Below, piece after piece: positions 1-12,771 of a stretch of DNA of 64,000 nucleotides. Under the pieces are notes generated by a model, which ran no database searches, was not told the origin of the DNA, and saw only the letters and a program-made list of their open reading frames with translations. The position numbers and the translations under genes were made by a program. Numbering within the stretch: position 1 is the stretch's first letter; the number at the start of each line of letters is the position of its first letter. Source of the stretch: Pyronema omphalodes (Eukaryota > Ascomycota > Pezizomycetes > Pezizales > Pyronemataceae); the NCBI GenBank assembly GCA_024516155.1, contig JAJJXM010000006.1:248001-312000 (forward strand), given 5' to 3'.

Positions 1-8
1 GAATGTGA

Positions 9-108
9 AAAAAAAAAAAAAAAAAAGAAAAAAAAGAGCTGACGAAGCGTGTGGTCCACAAGCTTCGTTGTGGATGGGAAGGGCGTGGGGGGGGGGGGGG
101 GGGGGGCA
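9..108. repeat. Poly-A and poly-G tracts
   Basis: Two A-rich homopolymer runs (about 9-36) are followed by a run of about 18 G (about 88-106). These are simple-sequence tracts with no coding potential. Similar G or C runs recur through the window, for example near 11138, 12188, 32986, 44752, 53321, 55091, 61980 and 62090. Confidence 0.9.
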
Positions 109-1770
109 AAATGAGAAGAGTCGAGGATAGAGAACAGCGACATTGCGGAAGAAGAAGATTTAAGGAGAAGCTTGGGACGAGGTAAGGAAAATAGTAAACA
201 GGGCTCGCAACTTACTGACGAAAAGCAAAACTGGCATGAAGAAGGGGGACCAAAGGCCCAAGAAACGATGTCTGGGGCAAATCCCAGCGGGACCCTGGGA
301 TAAAAGTCAGAGCCTCCGATAATGTATTTAAAACTGTAGCGTACCTCATAACCTTGGTCCGGGAAATTTCATGGAATTCAAATCAAATCAAAGTATAAAT
401 CTCATAGAAAGGAAATCCGGAGGATTTCTGTATAATAATATCTCATCATCTCATATCACTCGACTTGTCTTCTCGGTAATTTTCGATGCTCCGTGCGGCT
501 AGCTAAAGATCGTTCAAACTTGGTTAAACATGAAAAACGTATATTTGTATGCGAACAAAATTACGTTTCTCGTATTCACTAATGCTCCGCCACAACTCCC
601 TTCAGTCATAGAAACCCGACGTAGTCTAACTCAGCACGTGCTTCACTCTAACCCCGCGTCCAATAAATAGATTTCTTTTCATGTTTTGTTTTGGAGTTTC
701 GTTCGGCGCTGGGAGATTATTTCACCTCTCTGTTACACAACCTTAACTAGGTAGATGTCCGACAGCACAGAGTCGTTTGTAAAATAAACTATCATTTTTA
801 CTCCGCAACAGAAAATAAACTTCGATATTATCTTAAGATCAATTTATTGGACTCTACTCAAGATTTCTCTGTGATAACATAATTCATTTGTGTGTGTAGT
901 GAGAGCGGGATATTTTTGAGCGGGCTCTTGTAAATAATCTAGCCTCCTCAGTCCAAGTCTCCATACACCTAGAGTATCTAATTAAAGATCCGGTTTTGGT
1001 GGAATGATTTAAGCGTGGTTGTGGCAGTGAAAAAGGGGTTGGGCTGCGGTGGACGAGGAAAGTAGGCGTTGAGCTGACAGGTTGTGATTGATCCATTTAG
1101 TACCCCTAGCAATGCCCCCCGATTGCGAGCCTGCAAACAGTCGGGGGTAATGCTTGCCACCACTTTAATTTGGCCAGTGAATGTGACATATAATGCTTGC
1201 TATTAGACACTGCTTGCTTCTTGCTGCAAAGCGTCGAATAAAGTTTAAATCTGTAGACTCTATAACAGCAATTGTGTCAATACCTGTATGGTTGGAAGTA
1301 CCCCAATGTGCTTGTAGGCTGCGATGTCTTCGCTTTTCTGTTGCCATGACACAGTGGTGACAGAGATCAGTACTGTCCCGAGTGATAGAGTGTGATTAAC
1401 AGCCTTTTCTCGCTTGTAACACCGCTTCTCACCGCCGCGACCGCACCGCTGTCCCCACTTGCTCAGTATCTTTAGCCAACCACAGTGATTTCATGGTACG
1501 TTTCGGCTAGTCTTTTTACAACCGCCAAAAGTGTCGGAGTTGTTAACACCTAAACGTTTTCTTAAATTACGTTTTGCCAACGTAGAATCGCTTTTCACAA
1601 AGTTGTCTAATTCTACATTCACGACTTTTTTATTGGCGTAGTTTTAATTGAGCACATATGCGGTGCGTGTCATGGGATAATTTTATAACCTTCACCATAA
1701 AATTGGCGGAGTTATGAGCCTAAACGTACCGCAGGCGGTAGGTAGCTTCAAGTTTCCTGCAATCCGAAAA
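109..1770. other. Intergenic, no gene recognised
   Basis: AT-rich DNA with many stops in all frames. Only short chance ORFs of about 60-70 codons occur. An AATCA-type motif at about 376-395 resembles the 3' tail of the LINE elements further along, but nothing else of an element is recognisable here. Confidence 0.6.
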
Positions 1771-1774
1771 TAGT

Positions 1775-2100
1775 ATGATTTGGCAAACCAACCGCGCGGA
1801 ATGAGCCCAGAGCTGCATGACAACACACGCTCATTAGGCATCACTCGATACTCAGGAACAGGGCGCAGCAATTGGGAATTCGCGAAGCTACACCAACCAA
1901 GTGTTCAACACTCTGTTAAATCCCTTCCATAAAATTGTAGATGCATATGCGCGTGTACGCGTACGACGGTGTGCTTATTTATTACATCCCACCCCGAGAT
2001 TCCAGGCTTGGAGTAATACCTTCATAATCTCCAGAAGCCATTCAACTTGTTTGCCTACGCCTCGCACGTTATCTCCACACAATAACCCAAATCTGTCGCA
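1775..2100 (+). promoter_or_regulatory. Upstream region of gene A, duplicated at gene B
   Basis: This stretch upstream of the gene A start aligns by eye with the reverse complement of about 42090-42600, upstream of gene B. Shared blocks include GCATGACAACACAC, GCAATTGG, the motif GCGAAGCTACACCAACCAAG and GAGTAATACCTTCATAA. The duplication therefore covered the promoter and leader as well as the coding part. Gene A has one uninterrupted copy of the GCGAAGCT site, which in gene B is split by two insertions. No specific binding site is claimed. Confidence 0.65.
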
Positions 2101-3645
2101 ATGTCTTTCGGTTATGGTGTCGGCGACTTTCTCGCCATCACCACTCTCGCAGTTCGCGCTTTCAACTCTCTTCAGGAGAGCACTGGATCAAAAGCAGACT
2201 ATCAATCTCTTAAAATGATGCGGCAGTCAGTTGGCATCACCCTCGTACAGGCACAAAATAACCTAAATCTCAATCCCGGATGTTTTCAGGCATCACTCTT
2301 CAACGCCATCAACAACCACCTCGGTTCCTGCTTTCAGGCTTTGAGCGCTTTCGATGATATGACCCAGAAATACGATGGCATGCTTTCCCCAGACGTTGGA
2401 CCATGGTTTCAAATAAAGCAGGTCCGTCTCAAGTGGGAATGGAATACAATGAAGTTGGGCGCTAGAGAATGTTTCAACGACATTTCACAACATGCCAATT
2501 CGATTCAAGTTCTATTAGCGCTTAGTAATATGTGAGTGACAGAGGTTGATTACTACAACTTCATCGCTGACAATTATTAGACAAATAACCAGTCGCATAG
2601 ACGAGAGAGTTGGGAAGATGAGCGAAGCGTTAATACGAATCGAGAAGAACAGCGTCGCGCAATCCCTTGTCCCATGGAACCCAGACTATCCGCCTATCAA
2701 GTTTATGGATGCATTAGAACGGAATTTCGTATTTGATTACACGGTGTGCGACACATGGGACGTAAGTATCCATTCAAGAAGCAATCCATTGACGTATACT
2801 GAAAGCATCAACAGAAACTGAAAATGCTCATCATGATGTGCTTCGAGAACCAACCGGAACACAGACTGGTTGCCGCACAGGCATTTGACATATTGAATGA
2901 AAACGAGAATGGAAAAACAGTTACACCCGATGATTGGAGAAATTCTCGGAAGCCGGGGATGTTTATCTCTATGGCATTGCTGAAAAAAGCTGCACTGTCA
3001 TCCCGACAGTCAGAAAGTACAACTTATTGTCCTGCCTGCAATTTTCCGCAAAAGGTGCATGGAGACCTAAAACAATTCACCCGTGTTCGATGGTACGTAG
3101 CCCTAATTTCCCTTTTCCTCTGTCGAGGTACAAAATCGTCAATACCAAAGTATCGCCAAGCGCCAACGGATGGTAGACTTTCTCGGTGCACTCTCATGGC
3201 TAGTAGCCAACGACTAGCTTGCTCGAAACATCATACAGAGCTGTCATTGGTTCAAAAACGCTTGCCCCCCCGCCATATGCTTCATTGATGATCAGACCAT
3301 GATATAATAAATATTTATGTACATCACCCTACGAGAACTCATACTAACTTCAATAACAGTGTGCAATGCTGTAGATGGTTTGAAAATATGAGCTCCAGAC
3401 ATTTTCACGACACCACACCTGGTACCGGAACTTTTATAGAAACTACTGACGCTGAGAACCAAGAGCTTAACCGTGTCCGGCGTTGGCGAATCATTCATTT
3501 GTCAATGATGGATGTGTTTCCCAACGGCAAGCTTAGTTTCAGCGCTACTCCCCGGAAACGGAATCCGTTCAAGCGCAGCCTACGGAATCTTGTCAAGATT
3601 CCGAGTGTGAGAAAGGACAGGGAGAGACAGACGGTTCTATTGTAG
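2101..3645 (+). CDS. Gene A: fungal ubiquitin-like-domain protein with CxxC/CxxC cluster
   Basis: Spliced model 2101-2531, 2581-2761, 2815-3092, 3360-3645, giving 391 aa with phases 2, 0, 2. The start MSFGYGVGDFLA opens an all-alpha fungal N-terminal domain (about residues 1-145) often found in front of ubiquitin-like or repeat modules. Residues about 180-262 (PPIKFMDALERNF, then YTVCDTWD) match the fungal ubiquitin-like family (Pfam ULD_2 type). C276-P-A-C279 and C297-V-Q-C300 look like a small zinc-binding site, and its second half is completed across intron 3. The C-terminus is Arg/Lys-rich. Related architectures occur in fungal signalling or incompatibility-type proteins, but the function here is unknown. 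A close paralogue, gene B, lies 38 kb away in inverted orientation with identical lengths for exons 1-3. All exons are open and in phase, so the gene looks intact. Confidence 0.83.
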
Positions 3646-3933
3646 ATAATGATGACGATACATAGAGAGGAAACATTATATATAGTAGAAAAGTCGGCTG
3701 ATCTCATCCTCCTGATCAAACCCTGTTTGGTGTCCCACTTGGTCCCTCTCAAGGTTCGGCTTGAGCAAACTCAAGGACCTTGTTACGACAAGCTGGATTG
3801 CCTATTCTCAGCAATCTTCCAACATCGAGGATATAATTACATTAAGATCACAACGATGCGTATTGCGTGTTTTGTTTTTTCCTGCATGGGCCTTTTAGGT
3901 CTCGGTCAGCGTATGATTCAAAAAATAAATAAA

Positions 3934-4426
3934 CGGAAATTATGCAGGATGCCCCCCCCAGAAAATGCAAAATTTGCCAAATACCCCCGTCTATTCAATG
4001 AACGCGGCCTTAGGTAGTGAACACCCGCCCATATTGAATACAACGCCTACAGCGCCGGGCGCCAGATGTTTCACGCGTGTTTTGTTTTCCTTCGCTTGCA
4101 GGTGAAAACTTTGATTCCACTTCTTGAATTCTTCTGAACAACAATGACAATGGAGCTCACGAATGCGCTGACGATCAACATCAATTCCAATGTGGCTGAC
4201 CCGATATATCTCGACATGCACTACACCTTGGAGATTATTTTCCTACATTTCACAAATCCAAATTGGCTATCCACAAGTAGGCTGTAGACGCACGGTTTTA
4301 CATTCGCTTTGCAAAGTGGGATCGTAAGCGCAGGCGGGTGTTGTCCACCCAAGCGGGGGGCATATTGAATAGACGGGGGTATCTGGCAAATTTCGCACTT
4401 TCCCGGGACATCCTGCATAATATCCG
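3934..4426. mobile_element. Inverted-repeat element (MITE-like) inserted in AATA repeat
   Basis: The ends are imperfect inverted repeats of about 95 bp. The left end starts CGGAAATTATGCAGGATG, and the right end read on the minus strand starts CGGATATTATGCAGGATG. Both continue through ACCCCCGTCTATTCAAT and GAACACCCGCC-like blocks. Both outer flanks are (AATA)n read in the same direction, which suggests insertion into a pre-existing microsatellite with a target duplication of a few bases. The interior (about 4040-4320) has no transposase ORF. It is probably a non-autonomous element of about 490 bp, superfamily unknown. Confidence 0.55.
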
Positions 4427-4694
<268 letters not shown>

Positions 4695-6151
4695 CTTAAC
4701 TGTTATGTGTCTTGTACATGCGGTTTTATAGTGGAGATGACGTAGTGAGAACACTTGATGGAATCTTCTAGAAGTTCCCATCACTTTGAAGTAGCAATGG
4801 GAAACAACACAGAAGGTTTTGGAGGTATCATGTACGAGGTTCTGGACAAAAGTCATCGTCACCCCGCCCGGCGCTTAGCACAGAAAAGTGACGGTCACTT
4901 TTGTCCAGAACCTGGTATATTTCTCCTGTTATTAATTGTTGTTGATTTTGCTGTCGATTTTTATTTTTCTTCAAGTGATGTCATTCGTTCTATTGGTTTA
5001 TTTTGGATCTCGTATATATAAGCTTTGGGATACCTCCGCTCAATTATAGAACCAAGGAATAATCTCAACTTCCAAAGATATCATTTGAAATCTTGAACAA
5101 CTCTGGCCCGGCCAGCTGAATTTTTGTAGTGATTTTGCAAGGACATGGTGGGATTTCAATAACTTTATTCTTATGCAGCCCCCGGTATGACTTCATAACT
5201 CATTGTATCCGTTATCGCGGAGGTCGATGCCCCTTTGTTTATCCGAGCGCTCTATTCACTTTCTATAGAAACTATTTTTTCATCGTGTAATGGTCTCACT
5301 CCTTCGTTGCTATTAGAGAGACGAGAAGTCCTCCTGTGGGTCATCGATGCTCGTATATAACTCAGGAACTGTATGAAGACTTTTAATCTTGGGTTCCTAG
5401 CTTTGAAGGATTGTAATTGCTGACTGAGCGAACGGAGGAGAAAAGTGAGGCGCTTGGTAATCCTACTTATTGATGTTATCTGCAGTCTGTAATGCGGTTG
5501 GCCTGTGCAGGAAAATCCTTTGTTATGAAATGGATAATACAATTCATAAAGTAAAAGAGAGGTTTTAAGATTGAGTTAAGCGTATGGGAGGACCTTTTTT
5601 GGACCGAGTGATGTTGATACTTCGTTAATAAATAGCCTGCTGCCTGAAAACTATATGAGCGAGTGATACTGTGGGATGCTTGAAGCGCGGCACTCTCCAT
5701 ATAAATTCGGACATAGCAATTGAACAGTCATATCACCAAAGTTCTCTCAAAAAAAGAGGGAGAATTTGAGAGCCCCTATGATAGCCAACGTTGATCACAA
5801 TCATTGAAAGATATTTGGAAGTTCATGGAATGCAGTTGTCTTGACATGTGCATTGTATGGGAGCCAGAAGTTGGGCGCGGTTATACGCAAGAGTAACTAT
5901 TTTGATTGGATCATGACTTGTCACGCCATAACATTGGGGTGATACTCTTGAGTATAATTTTTTCCATTTCAACACAATGCCTCAACTCCCAGCAGCCTTT
6001 CGTTTCCACACTACATTATTCATCTTATATACCTCTGAAATCCTTCTCTACGTTAAGTAAATTAAAGCTAATCAAAAAACGCCTTACCAAGTATTTTGTA
6101 TCTCTCCTTCACCGAGCATAGTTGGGGGTTTTCTCTCGAAATACAGAAAGG
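4695..6151. other. Intergenic, no gene recognised
   Basis: Short ORFs only, none resembling a known family. The right part is the 3' flank of the minus-strand Sgm1-like gene. Two near-identical stretches around 4840-4912 (GTTCTGGACAAAAGT and its inverse) form a short imperfect palindrome. Confidence 0.55.
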
Positions 6152-8572
6152 CTACCGCGCGCTAGTACTTAGAACTAACTCCCTGTACATCTCCTTCAAA
6201 TCATTAACATCCTGCTCCAACTCTTCTACTCGCTCCGTCTTCTCTCCTAGCATCTCGAGGGCTCTATCGAGCCTATCCTTCATCCCCTCAACCTCCTCTT
6301 TCGCACCCTTAGATCCTTCTACTTCCTCCATCAATCTAAGGATCTCTTTCCGTCCCTCATCTCTCTGTGCCTGTACCCTTGCAAGCTCTTCTCTACTTGC
6401 CGCCATCTCGGATTCTAAACGTCGAACAGAGGCAGACATTCGCTCGATAAGCTGAACCGAGGGACCAGCTGCGACGGTGGAGACAGATACCATATCCGGG
6501 TGACGATGAGGACTACTAGGTGTAGGTTCCCGGTCATAGGCATAAGGATATCCATCCTCATCTCCAGTACCGGGCGACAAGGGGAACGACTCGCTCCTCG
6601 CCAGAGCCGCAAACCCAGAGATGGAACGGGTACGGGGAAACCCGACGAAGTAGGATTCAGTAGCAGAGGTAACTGTGGGGGGTTTTGATGGGGGGATTAA
6701 TGATGAGGTAGTTTGTAGAGGAGGGGGGGAGTGGCGAGCGGAGGAAGGTGCTGCAGCGGCTGCCAAAGCTGCTTTTTCCCTCTCTTCAGCGAGACGGAGG
6801 TTGAGTTCGCGATCAAAGTCTTTACGGGCTTCCTCTAGGGCAATGGAAATAGCTGTTTGAGTGGAGGTTTCAGCGTCAGAAATGCGGGTGCGGAGGGTGT
6901 TGATTAGGTCTTGGGAGGCGAGGAGGTCGCTTTCCAAATCCTTTAACTTGTTCGTGGTAGTTTCAAGGGTGGTCTCCAGGGAGCGGTGTTTTAGGTTCTG
7001 GAATCAGGATTAGCAATGAATAAATTTCAGGCAAGTTAGAAAGGTGAGAGAAGTACTGACCAGCTCACGGGCCTTGCGGCGGGTGTCTGCTTCCTTCTTG
7101 GTTGCCTCATCCCGCTCTTGCTCTAGGCTTGTAACCCTAGCTAACAATGAACCTTCAATCCCCTGCCAGTTCTCCGATGCAATAGCATATTGCGTTTGCA
7201 GCGTCTCGACCTGGCGGAGAAGCTTCGCATGCGCATCACCCGCGGACCCTGAGGACGCCTCTTCAAACCTAGCCCTCAAAGCTTCAAGCTTGGATTCCAT
7301 AACCGAAATCTCTGCCCTCATCTCTGCCTCTCTCGCTCGACTCTTCTCCTGGCTTCTCTGGTGCTTTCCCCTTAACTCCTCTAATTCACCCTCTAACTTC
7401 TCCTTCTCCATCACTCCCTCACTTCTAGCTCTCTCCAGTTGCTCTTTCAATTCTGCTGTGATCCTTCTCTCCTCCTCGAGCTGCTTCGTGGTAGCCCGAC
7501 CCTCCGCTTCCTTAACCCTATTCTCAACCTCCTTAACTTCCCTTTTAGCCTCATCTCGTTCTCTCTCGGCTTTCTCCCGCTTCTCCTTCTCTGCCACCAG
7601 CTGTGCGTCCAACCTCTCAGCCCGTTTCTCAGCCACCACAACCCGCTTCTCCACATCCTGTAATTTCTTTCCCCATTCCTTATCCCTGATCTGATCCTCT
7701 TTGCTCTTACCATCCTCCATAGTCTTCAATTTCTGTCGTAGCTGTTTCAAAGCAGTATTAAGCTTCAATTCATTTCTAGACAACCGTTCCCCCTCCTCAA
7801 TGAGTAAAGCGATTTTTTCGTCCCGCTGTACAAGTTGCTTATCCAGCCCCGTCGCCGAACCCACACGTGCGTGTAGACTGCTAGCTGTAGTGGTACTGAT
7901 GTAGAGGAGCTTGCTGGACAATGCGTCCAGGCGCTCTTGAGATTGTTGGGATTCTTCGAAGCGGCGAGTTTCGCAGGTTAAGAGATCGGCCTGGAGCGTT
8001 GCGACCATAGCTCTCAGTTCCTCTGAGGATAAAGCGGACAGGTCGTCAGCGGGGGTACTAGCAGGAGCGCTGAAGCCAGGCGCATCGGCGGGGAAGCTGC
8101 CATTGAGTGCCGGCGTAGGCGGCGCGAGCTCGATAATCGGAGGAGGAGCTGTAGCTGTCGTAGCTGTGTTCGTAGCTTCCGTCGCTGGTGGGATGGTTGT
8201 TGCACTTGCATCAGTTGGCGGGGTAGCTGTAGCTGTCGCGTCGGTACCTGTGCTCTCCGCGTCTTTAGAGTCCTTCGTCTTCTCCTCTGCCTTCATCTCC
8301 TCCTTCTTCTCCGTAATCTTTGGTGAATTCCTTCCGGTCCCTGCTATCCCTCCAACAGCGGCGGCGAGGCGCTCTTGCATAGTATTCCTAGGACTTTCCC
8401 CGGATCTCCTTACATCCCCGCTCCTCCTAGCCTCCATTGACATCCTCTGCCTTTCCGGCTGTCGTTGTAGCTGTTGATCTCGTTCTCGTTGTAAACTTGG
8501 ATCCCCAGCATCAAGGAGGACTTTATCCAGCCTGCTTTCCAGGCCGGCGAGGCCTTTCTGCAGGAAATTCAT
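6152..8572 (-). CDS. sgm1: TMF1/Sgm1-like coiled-coil golgin
   Basis: Two exons, 8572-7061 and 6997-6152, give 785 aa with a 63-bp intron in phase 0. The start is chosen because the next residues, NFLQKGLAGLESRLDKVL, are the conserved amphipathic N-terminus of TMF1/Sgm1. Residues about 30-180 are low complexity (Ser/Arg, then Ala/Thr/Pro). Residues about 243-286 (LVQRDEKIALLIEEGERLS...) match the TMF DNA-binding-type segment, followed by a long heptad coiled coil to about residue 570. The last 100 residues (QLIERMSASVRRLE to MLGEKTERVEELEQDVNDLK) match the TMF TATA-binding family, which in yeast Sgm1 and human TMF1 binds Ypt6/Rab6 on the Golgi. It is expected to act as a Golgi tether in retrograde vesicle traffic. 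It shares the 8573-10658 upstream region with the divergent ARV1 gene. The family assignment is firm; the intron is inferred. Confidence 0.85.
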
Positions 8573-10658
8573 TGTGGTGGTTGACCGCAGTCGTAGTCGA
8601 TGAGGTGCATGCGAGCTCGAAGATGCTCGTGGATAGGTGTTAATTAGTGGATTATGGAGCACTAAAGCTTGGTGGTGGAGGTTAGGGTTTTTGCAGGCGC
8701 CAGAATTGGCGGGAGCGGGAGGTCTATATTTGGAGTGTATACTGTAGCGTGTGATTAGGTGGGGGTACGTTGTCCCGGAGGTTCTTGGCAAAAGTTTGTG
8801 GGCTTGAAGTTGGGGAATTGCGTATGACAGTTGCGTATGGTAATTGCGTATGGCAGTTTCAAAAGGCAGGTTGTGGGGCAATACTCGGAATAAGGTTTGA
8901 CAGAAACGGCGTTGATATGTCAGGTACCAGTGCAAGTAAGTGCAGTGTAATAAAGGTTTGGTTTGAATTATTTTTGACCAAATAAAGCACAAAATACCCC
9001 GAAAAGCTGCATAATCCAAGCTCTAAACATCCTCAGAAGCTTTTTCAAAGCGTCCCGGAATATTTTGCGCAAATGTTGCAAGGGTAAATCCAATGCAGCG
9101 TTAAATACCTCTGGAAACATACATATTCTAAACTACCTCTTTGACAACCCAGCAATCGAAAATCCGCATTAGATTTCCCCTATTACACCCACCAATTCCA
9201 TCCTTAGTATTGACCATACTAACCATACCTAGCATATTCACCAGCACCAATCCAAAGTCCTGATGTCTCTGCCAGTGCCCATCCAAAATCTCAATTGTAT
9301 CAGCCGGCCCAGACCATTCAACAGGCAATAGAAAAAAACGCACATCCAACAACAACCCAAAAAAAAAGAGATAAATGGAAGCTTATACCAACGTTAAATA
9401 AACCAGTCTAGTATGGTTTTCTTGACTCCACTTTTCTCGCCGAAGAGGATGAGAAGAAGAAAGGTTAATCCAGAGTTCTTTACTAACCCTGGTTCCTTGG
9501 TTAATCTCAGCATTAGATCTCCAAATAAGTTCGGCATCCCCTATATAAACTGCATGTGAGGGCCAGGCCTAGATAAGGAATATAGGGGAAAGTATAAGCG
9601 CTGGTACTTTTATATGGATTAGGAGGTAGATGGAGCGGGAGTTTCGAAAGTTGTAGCATCATTGGAATAATTAGCTGACGGATGAGGAGGATAGAGAGGA
9701 CTGGAGTATGTGCGCCATAGACGTTATTGATGCTCGGTGGTAATAAGAATAGGGTTTAAAAAACCGATAATAGGGTTTCCGTAAAGTAAATCGTGGTTGC
9801 ATAGGTTCCAGGGTTTCAATATTTGTAGCTGGTTGTACTAGTTATAGGTTGTTTGCTTCATGGTACATAATAACTGTGATTAAGGTAGAATTTCCATGCA
9901 AGATAAATTGGTTTTTATTCTTAGAAATCATTTACTTCGTGTAAAATATGCAACTAGTCAATGGGGTTTATGGAGAGAACTATGTGCACCAATGTTAAGT
10001 TTACAACATATTCATGTTTATAATTATTGACAAACACCAATGCAGAAGACTTTGCTTAAAGCTACTTCACATAATCGAAACTATAAAAAAAATGGTTTCA
10101 GATATGTCAAGGACCGTCTTGACATATGTAAGGGGCGTTGTAAGTGACATAGAGTAGTTGTAACTTGGCAACAGGACGCCTTGGCCTTAGTGGAAGATGT
10201 GCGATTACTGAGGACCAGTTAACGTTTGATTACAAGCTCAATGAAGTTTCTCTTACGGATTTTTCATAATTTATACTTCAGAATAATAGTAATAATTCGG
10301 ATGAAACGAATATAATTCATCAGATAATCTTCCGTCAGGAAATCCTGTGACATACAAGCTCCTCAACAGCTCCAAACAAACCCTACATTACATCGCTTTT
10401 AATATTCTCCATCCATTTCTATCCCAACATAACTCTTCACTATTAATTCCCGTTTTCCATTTCCAAACCCCGCGGTTCCCGCGCTTGTATCTTAAGCAAG
10501 TAGCACACCCCATCCCTCATGCATGTGTCCCCAGAGCCGAAGCTCTTCACCACTCGCTTAACTAGCGCCTCCTAAAGCACCACCGTGTCGCCCCGTGAAT
10601 CCCTGTACGCGACAGCTCTCAGGCTCCAGCATGCACGCGCCATAACACACACCTCGCG
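8573..10658. promoter_or_regulatory. Divergent intergenic region between Sgm1-like gene and ARV1
   Basis: About 2.1 kb between two divergently transcribed genes, so it must hold both promoters. The first 450 bp are pyrimidine-rich on the Sgm1 side and remain open upstream of its ATG, consistent with a leader. The middle (9400-10340) is AT-rich without ORFs. A 75-codon minus ORF at 9128-9355 has no recognisable family. No binding site is claimed. Confidence 0.6.
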
Positions 10659-11923
10659 ATGTCTCCATCGACATCTTCAGCAGCCTCTCAGAGCCCGGGT
10701 CAAACCTCATCAATACGCAATTCCTTCTCGAATACCTCCTCAGATGTTCCTGCAGCTTCTTCCAACTCTGTAGATCAATCCGCTGGACATTCGGCTGCAT
10801 CTCAGGGTTCTACAGCGTACCCGAATTCGACTTCAACTTCTTCAACTTCGCCAACTTCTCCAAATTCGCCAACTTCGCCAGCTTCGCCGACGAATCCTGC
10901 ACCTCCGCCCCAGACTCAGACCCAAGCAGAACCTCTATTCATCTGCATAGAATGCTCCTACCCAGTGCAGAGTTTATATACAGCCTACAGCTCAGCGGAT
11001 GATAAAAGTCTAGGAAGAGGTGTTAGACTTACTCAATGCCCGCGATGTAAGAGGTTTGCAGATAAATATGTCGAGCATGATTTTGTTGTGTTATTTATTG
11101 ATATGGTTTTGATTAAACCTCAGGTACGTTATTGGGGGGGGGGGGGGGTATGTAGAGCGGCGGTTGGGGGGAGTGGTAATGGATAAGACGATATTCTGCC
11201 CCCCTCTCCAAGCTCAAGCTCGGAGGTATCAAAAACACAAACTTCAAGAACTTTACTAACACCTACGCCAAGGTCTATCGTCACCTCCTCTTCAACCACC
11301 TGGGGCGAACCGACGACAAACTAGACGGCAGCATCAAGCGATTAGGAGTACTCCTCCTCCTCTTCGACGTCTACCTAACCTGGGCACGTATCGAAAAATC
11401 CATTCCCACCTCGCACCCACAAATTCTCTCCCAGCCAATCGTAGTGCAGTATCTATTTTTCCGTAAGCCCTTTCCTCCGCATCCTTATCCCAACCGCCAC
11501 TAACCTTTCTCCTGTTCCCCCGTAGTTTGTTTCTGCCTCACCGAATCCCTTCTATTCCACGCTACAATCCGTTTCCTAAGTTTCTACCTCCTCCGTTTCC
11601 CACGTCCGAACGCAGTCTCCACCGCCCTCCTCGTCAGTTCCTGTACGAAACTTTTCCCGATCCTAATGGTCATCTGGAAATATGATGTTCCTGCGGCTGC
11701 GAGATCCGTCGGCTGGGCTGTCGTGGTAAATAATGTTGAGGCATTGAGGATTCTTTTGAATGTCGATTATGTTAGGGCGGCGGCTTTAACCGGAGCGGGG
11801 GCCCTGGTTAGAGCGGGGGTTAGTGGGGCGGTGTTGAGGGCGGCGGGGTTGGGGGGTGAAGAGGCGGGAGGGGGGTGGGAGGGTTGGGGGGTGTGGGTGG
11901 GGGGTTTGATGGGGTGGGGTTAA
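10659..11923 (+). CDS. arv1: ARV1 lipid homeostasis protein (ER membrane)
   Basis: Three exons, 10659-11123, 11273-11462 and 11526-11923, give 350 aa. ARV1 is a conserved ER/Golgi membrane protein needed for sterol and sphingolipid trafficking and GPI-anchor synthesis. The first 90 residues are Ser/Thr/Pro-rich and probably disordered. The ARV1 homology domain follows: C96-I-E-C99 and C127-P-R-C130 form the zinc-binding pair, then FADKYVEHDFVVLFIDMVL. Exon 2 reads VYRHLLFNHLGR and LGVLLLLFDVYLTWARIE, the usual ARV1 continuation. Exon 3 carries further membrane segments (FCLTESLLFHATIRFLS). Both introns have ACTAAC branch sites. Intron 1 (149 bp) contains a run of about 13 G. The last 40 residues are unusually Gly/Trp-rich from G-rich DNA, so the extreme C-terminus may be poorly conserved. 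It converges with the ceramidase gene. Confidence 0.93.
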
Positions 11924-12771
11924 GAGGGGTTGGGGTGTGGTGCTAAGAGGGGTGGTTAAGGATGTGTGTGTTAAAAGAATGGATAGAGTTACAGGATCAT
12001 ATAAGAAAGATTATGAGTCGGGGAGGGGTGGGAGGGGTCAGAAGAGGGTCTTTAGCAAAGACCAAACAAGGAAGTTCTAGAACAATCAAAATCTTCAATA
12101 CCATCGCAGACGAAACCTTTTGTATAAAAAGAGCTGGGGCATAAGTAATGCCTTCGAAAAGAACGTTGTGTGTGTGTAGAAGGGGAGGGGGGGGGGGGGG
12201 GGGGTGTGCAAGTTACATAGGGAATATCAATTTAAAATGGAGTGTATATAATTTACCTCTGATTCCTGAACTTAGAAATTTCAATAGGATTCGTTTGGAA
12301 AATCTGATTTATGAATGTCATTTATCATATGATATATTTTCGCTAGAATCAGTCCGTAAATTTGAAATTCAAGATCGGATGATATGTACATAGAATTACT
12401 TCTTATGAAAGTGAGAACTATTGGGTTGGGAGGAGGGGGGATAAGAGATGATAATCTTTTCAGGCTTAAGTTTCATTCTGGATAGTTGATAGAGTACCAA
12501 TGTTCCTTCCTTTACACATAATCCTCTAGTACCATTATGGGATTATATTACGAAAAAAAGTAAGGATATTTTAAGTGATATTAATATATATTAATATATA
12601 TTCAAATATTCAAATATCAATTAATGTTTTGTATCATGATTTACAAAATCCCAATTTTTTCCCTTTTTCTTTTTGTAAAAAAATAAAAACATTAACGAAA
12701 TAACGGAATAAACTCTTCTTGTCAACATAATATAATCCCACAGAACCCCATACTAGGAAGTATCCATACAT
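11924..12771. other. Convergent 3' region of ARV1 and ceramidase genes
   Basis: Carries the 3' ends of two converging genes. It contains a G run (12187-12204) and an AT-rich stretch near 12570-12620 with repeated ATTAATATAT. No further coding sequence was recognised. Confidence 0.6.

Noticed and set aside
376..395. AATCAAATCAAA motif like a LINE tail
   Set aside because: Only the tail-like word is present; the upstream 300 bp do not clearly match the LINE 3' UTR.
9128..9355. 75-codon minus ORF between the Sgm1-like gene and ARV1
   Set aside because: It has no recognised family, no convincing start context or neighbouring exons, and length within chance.
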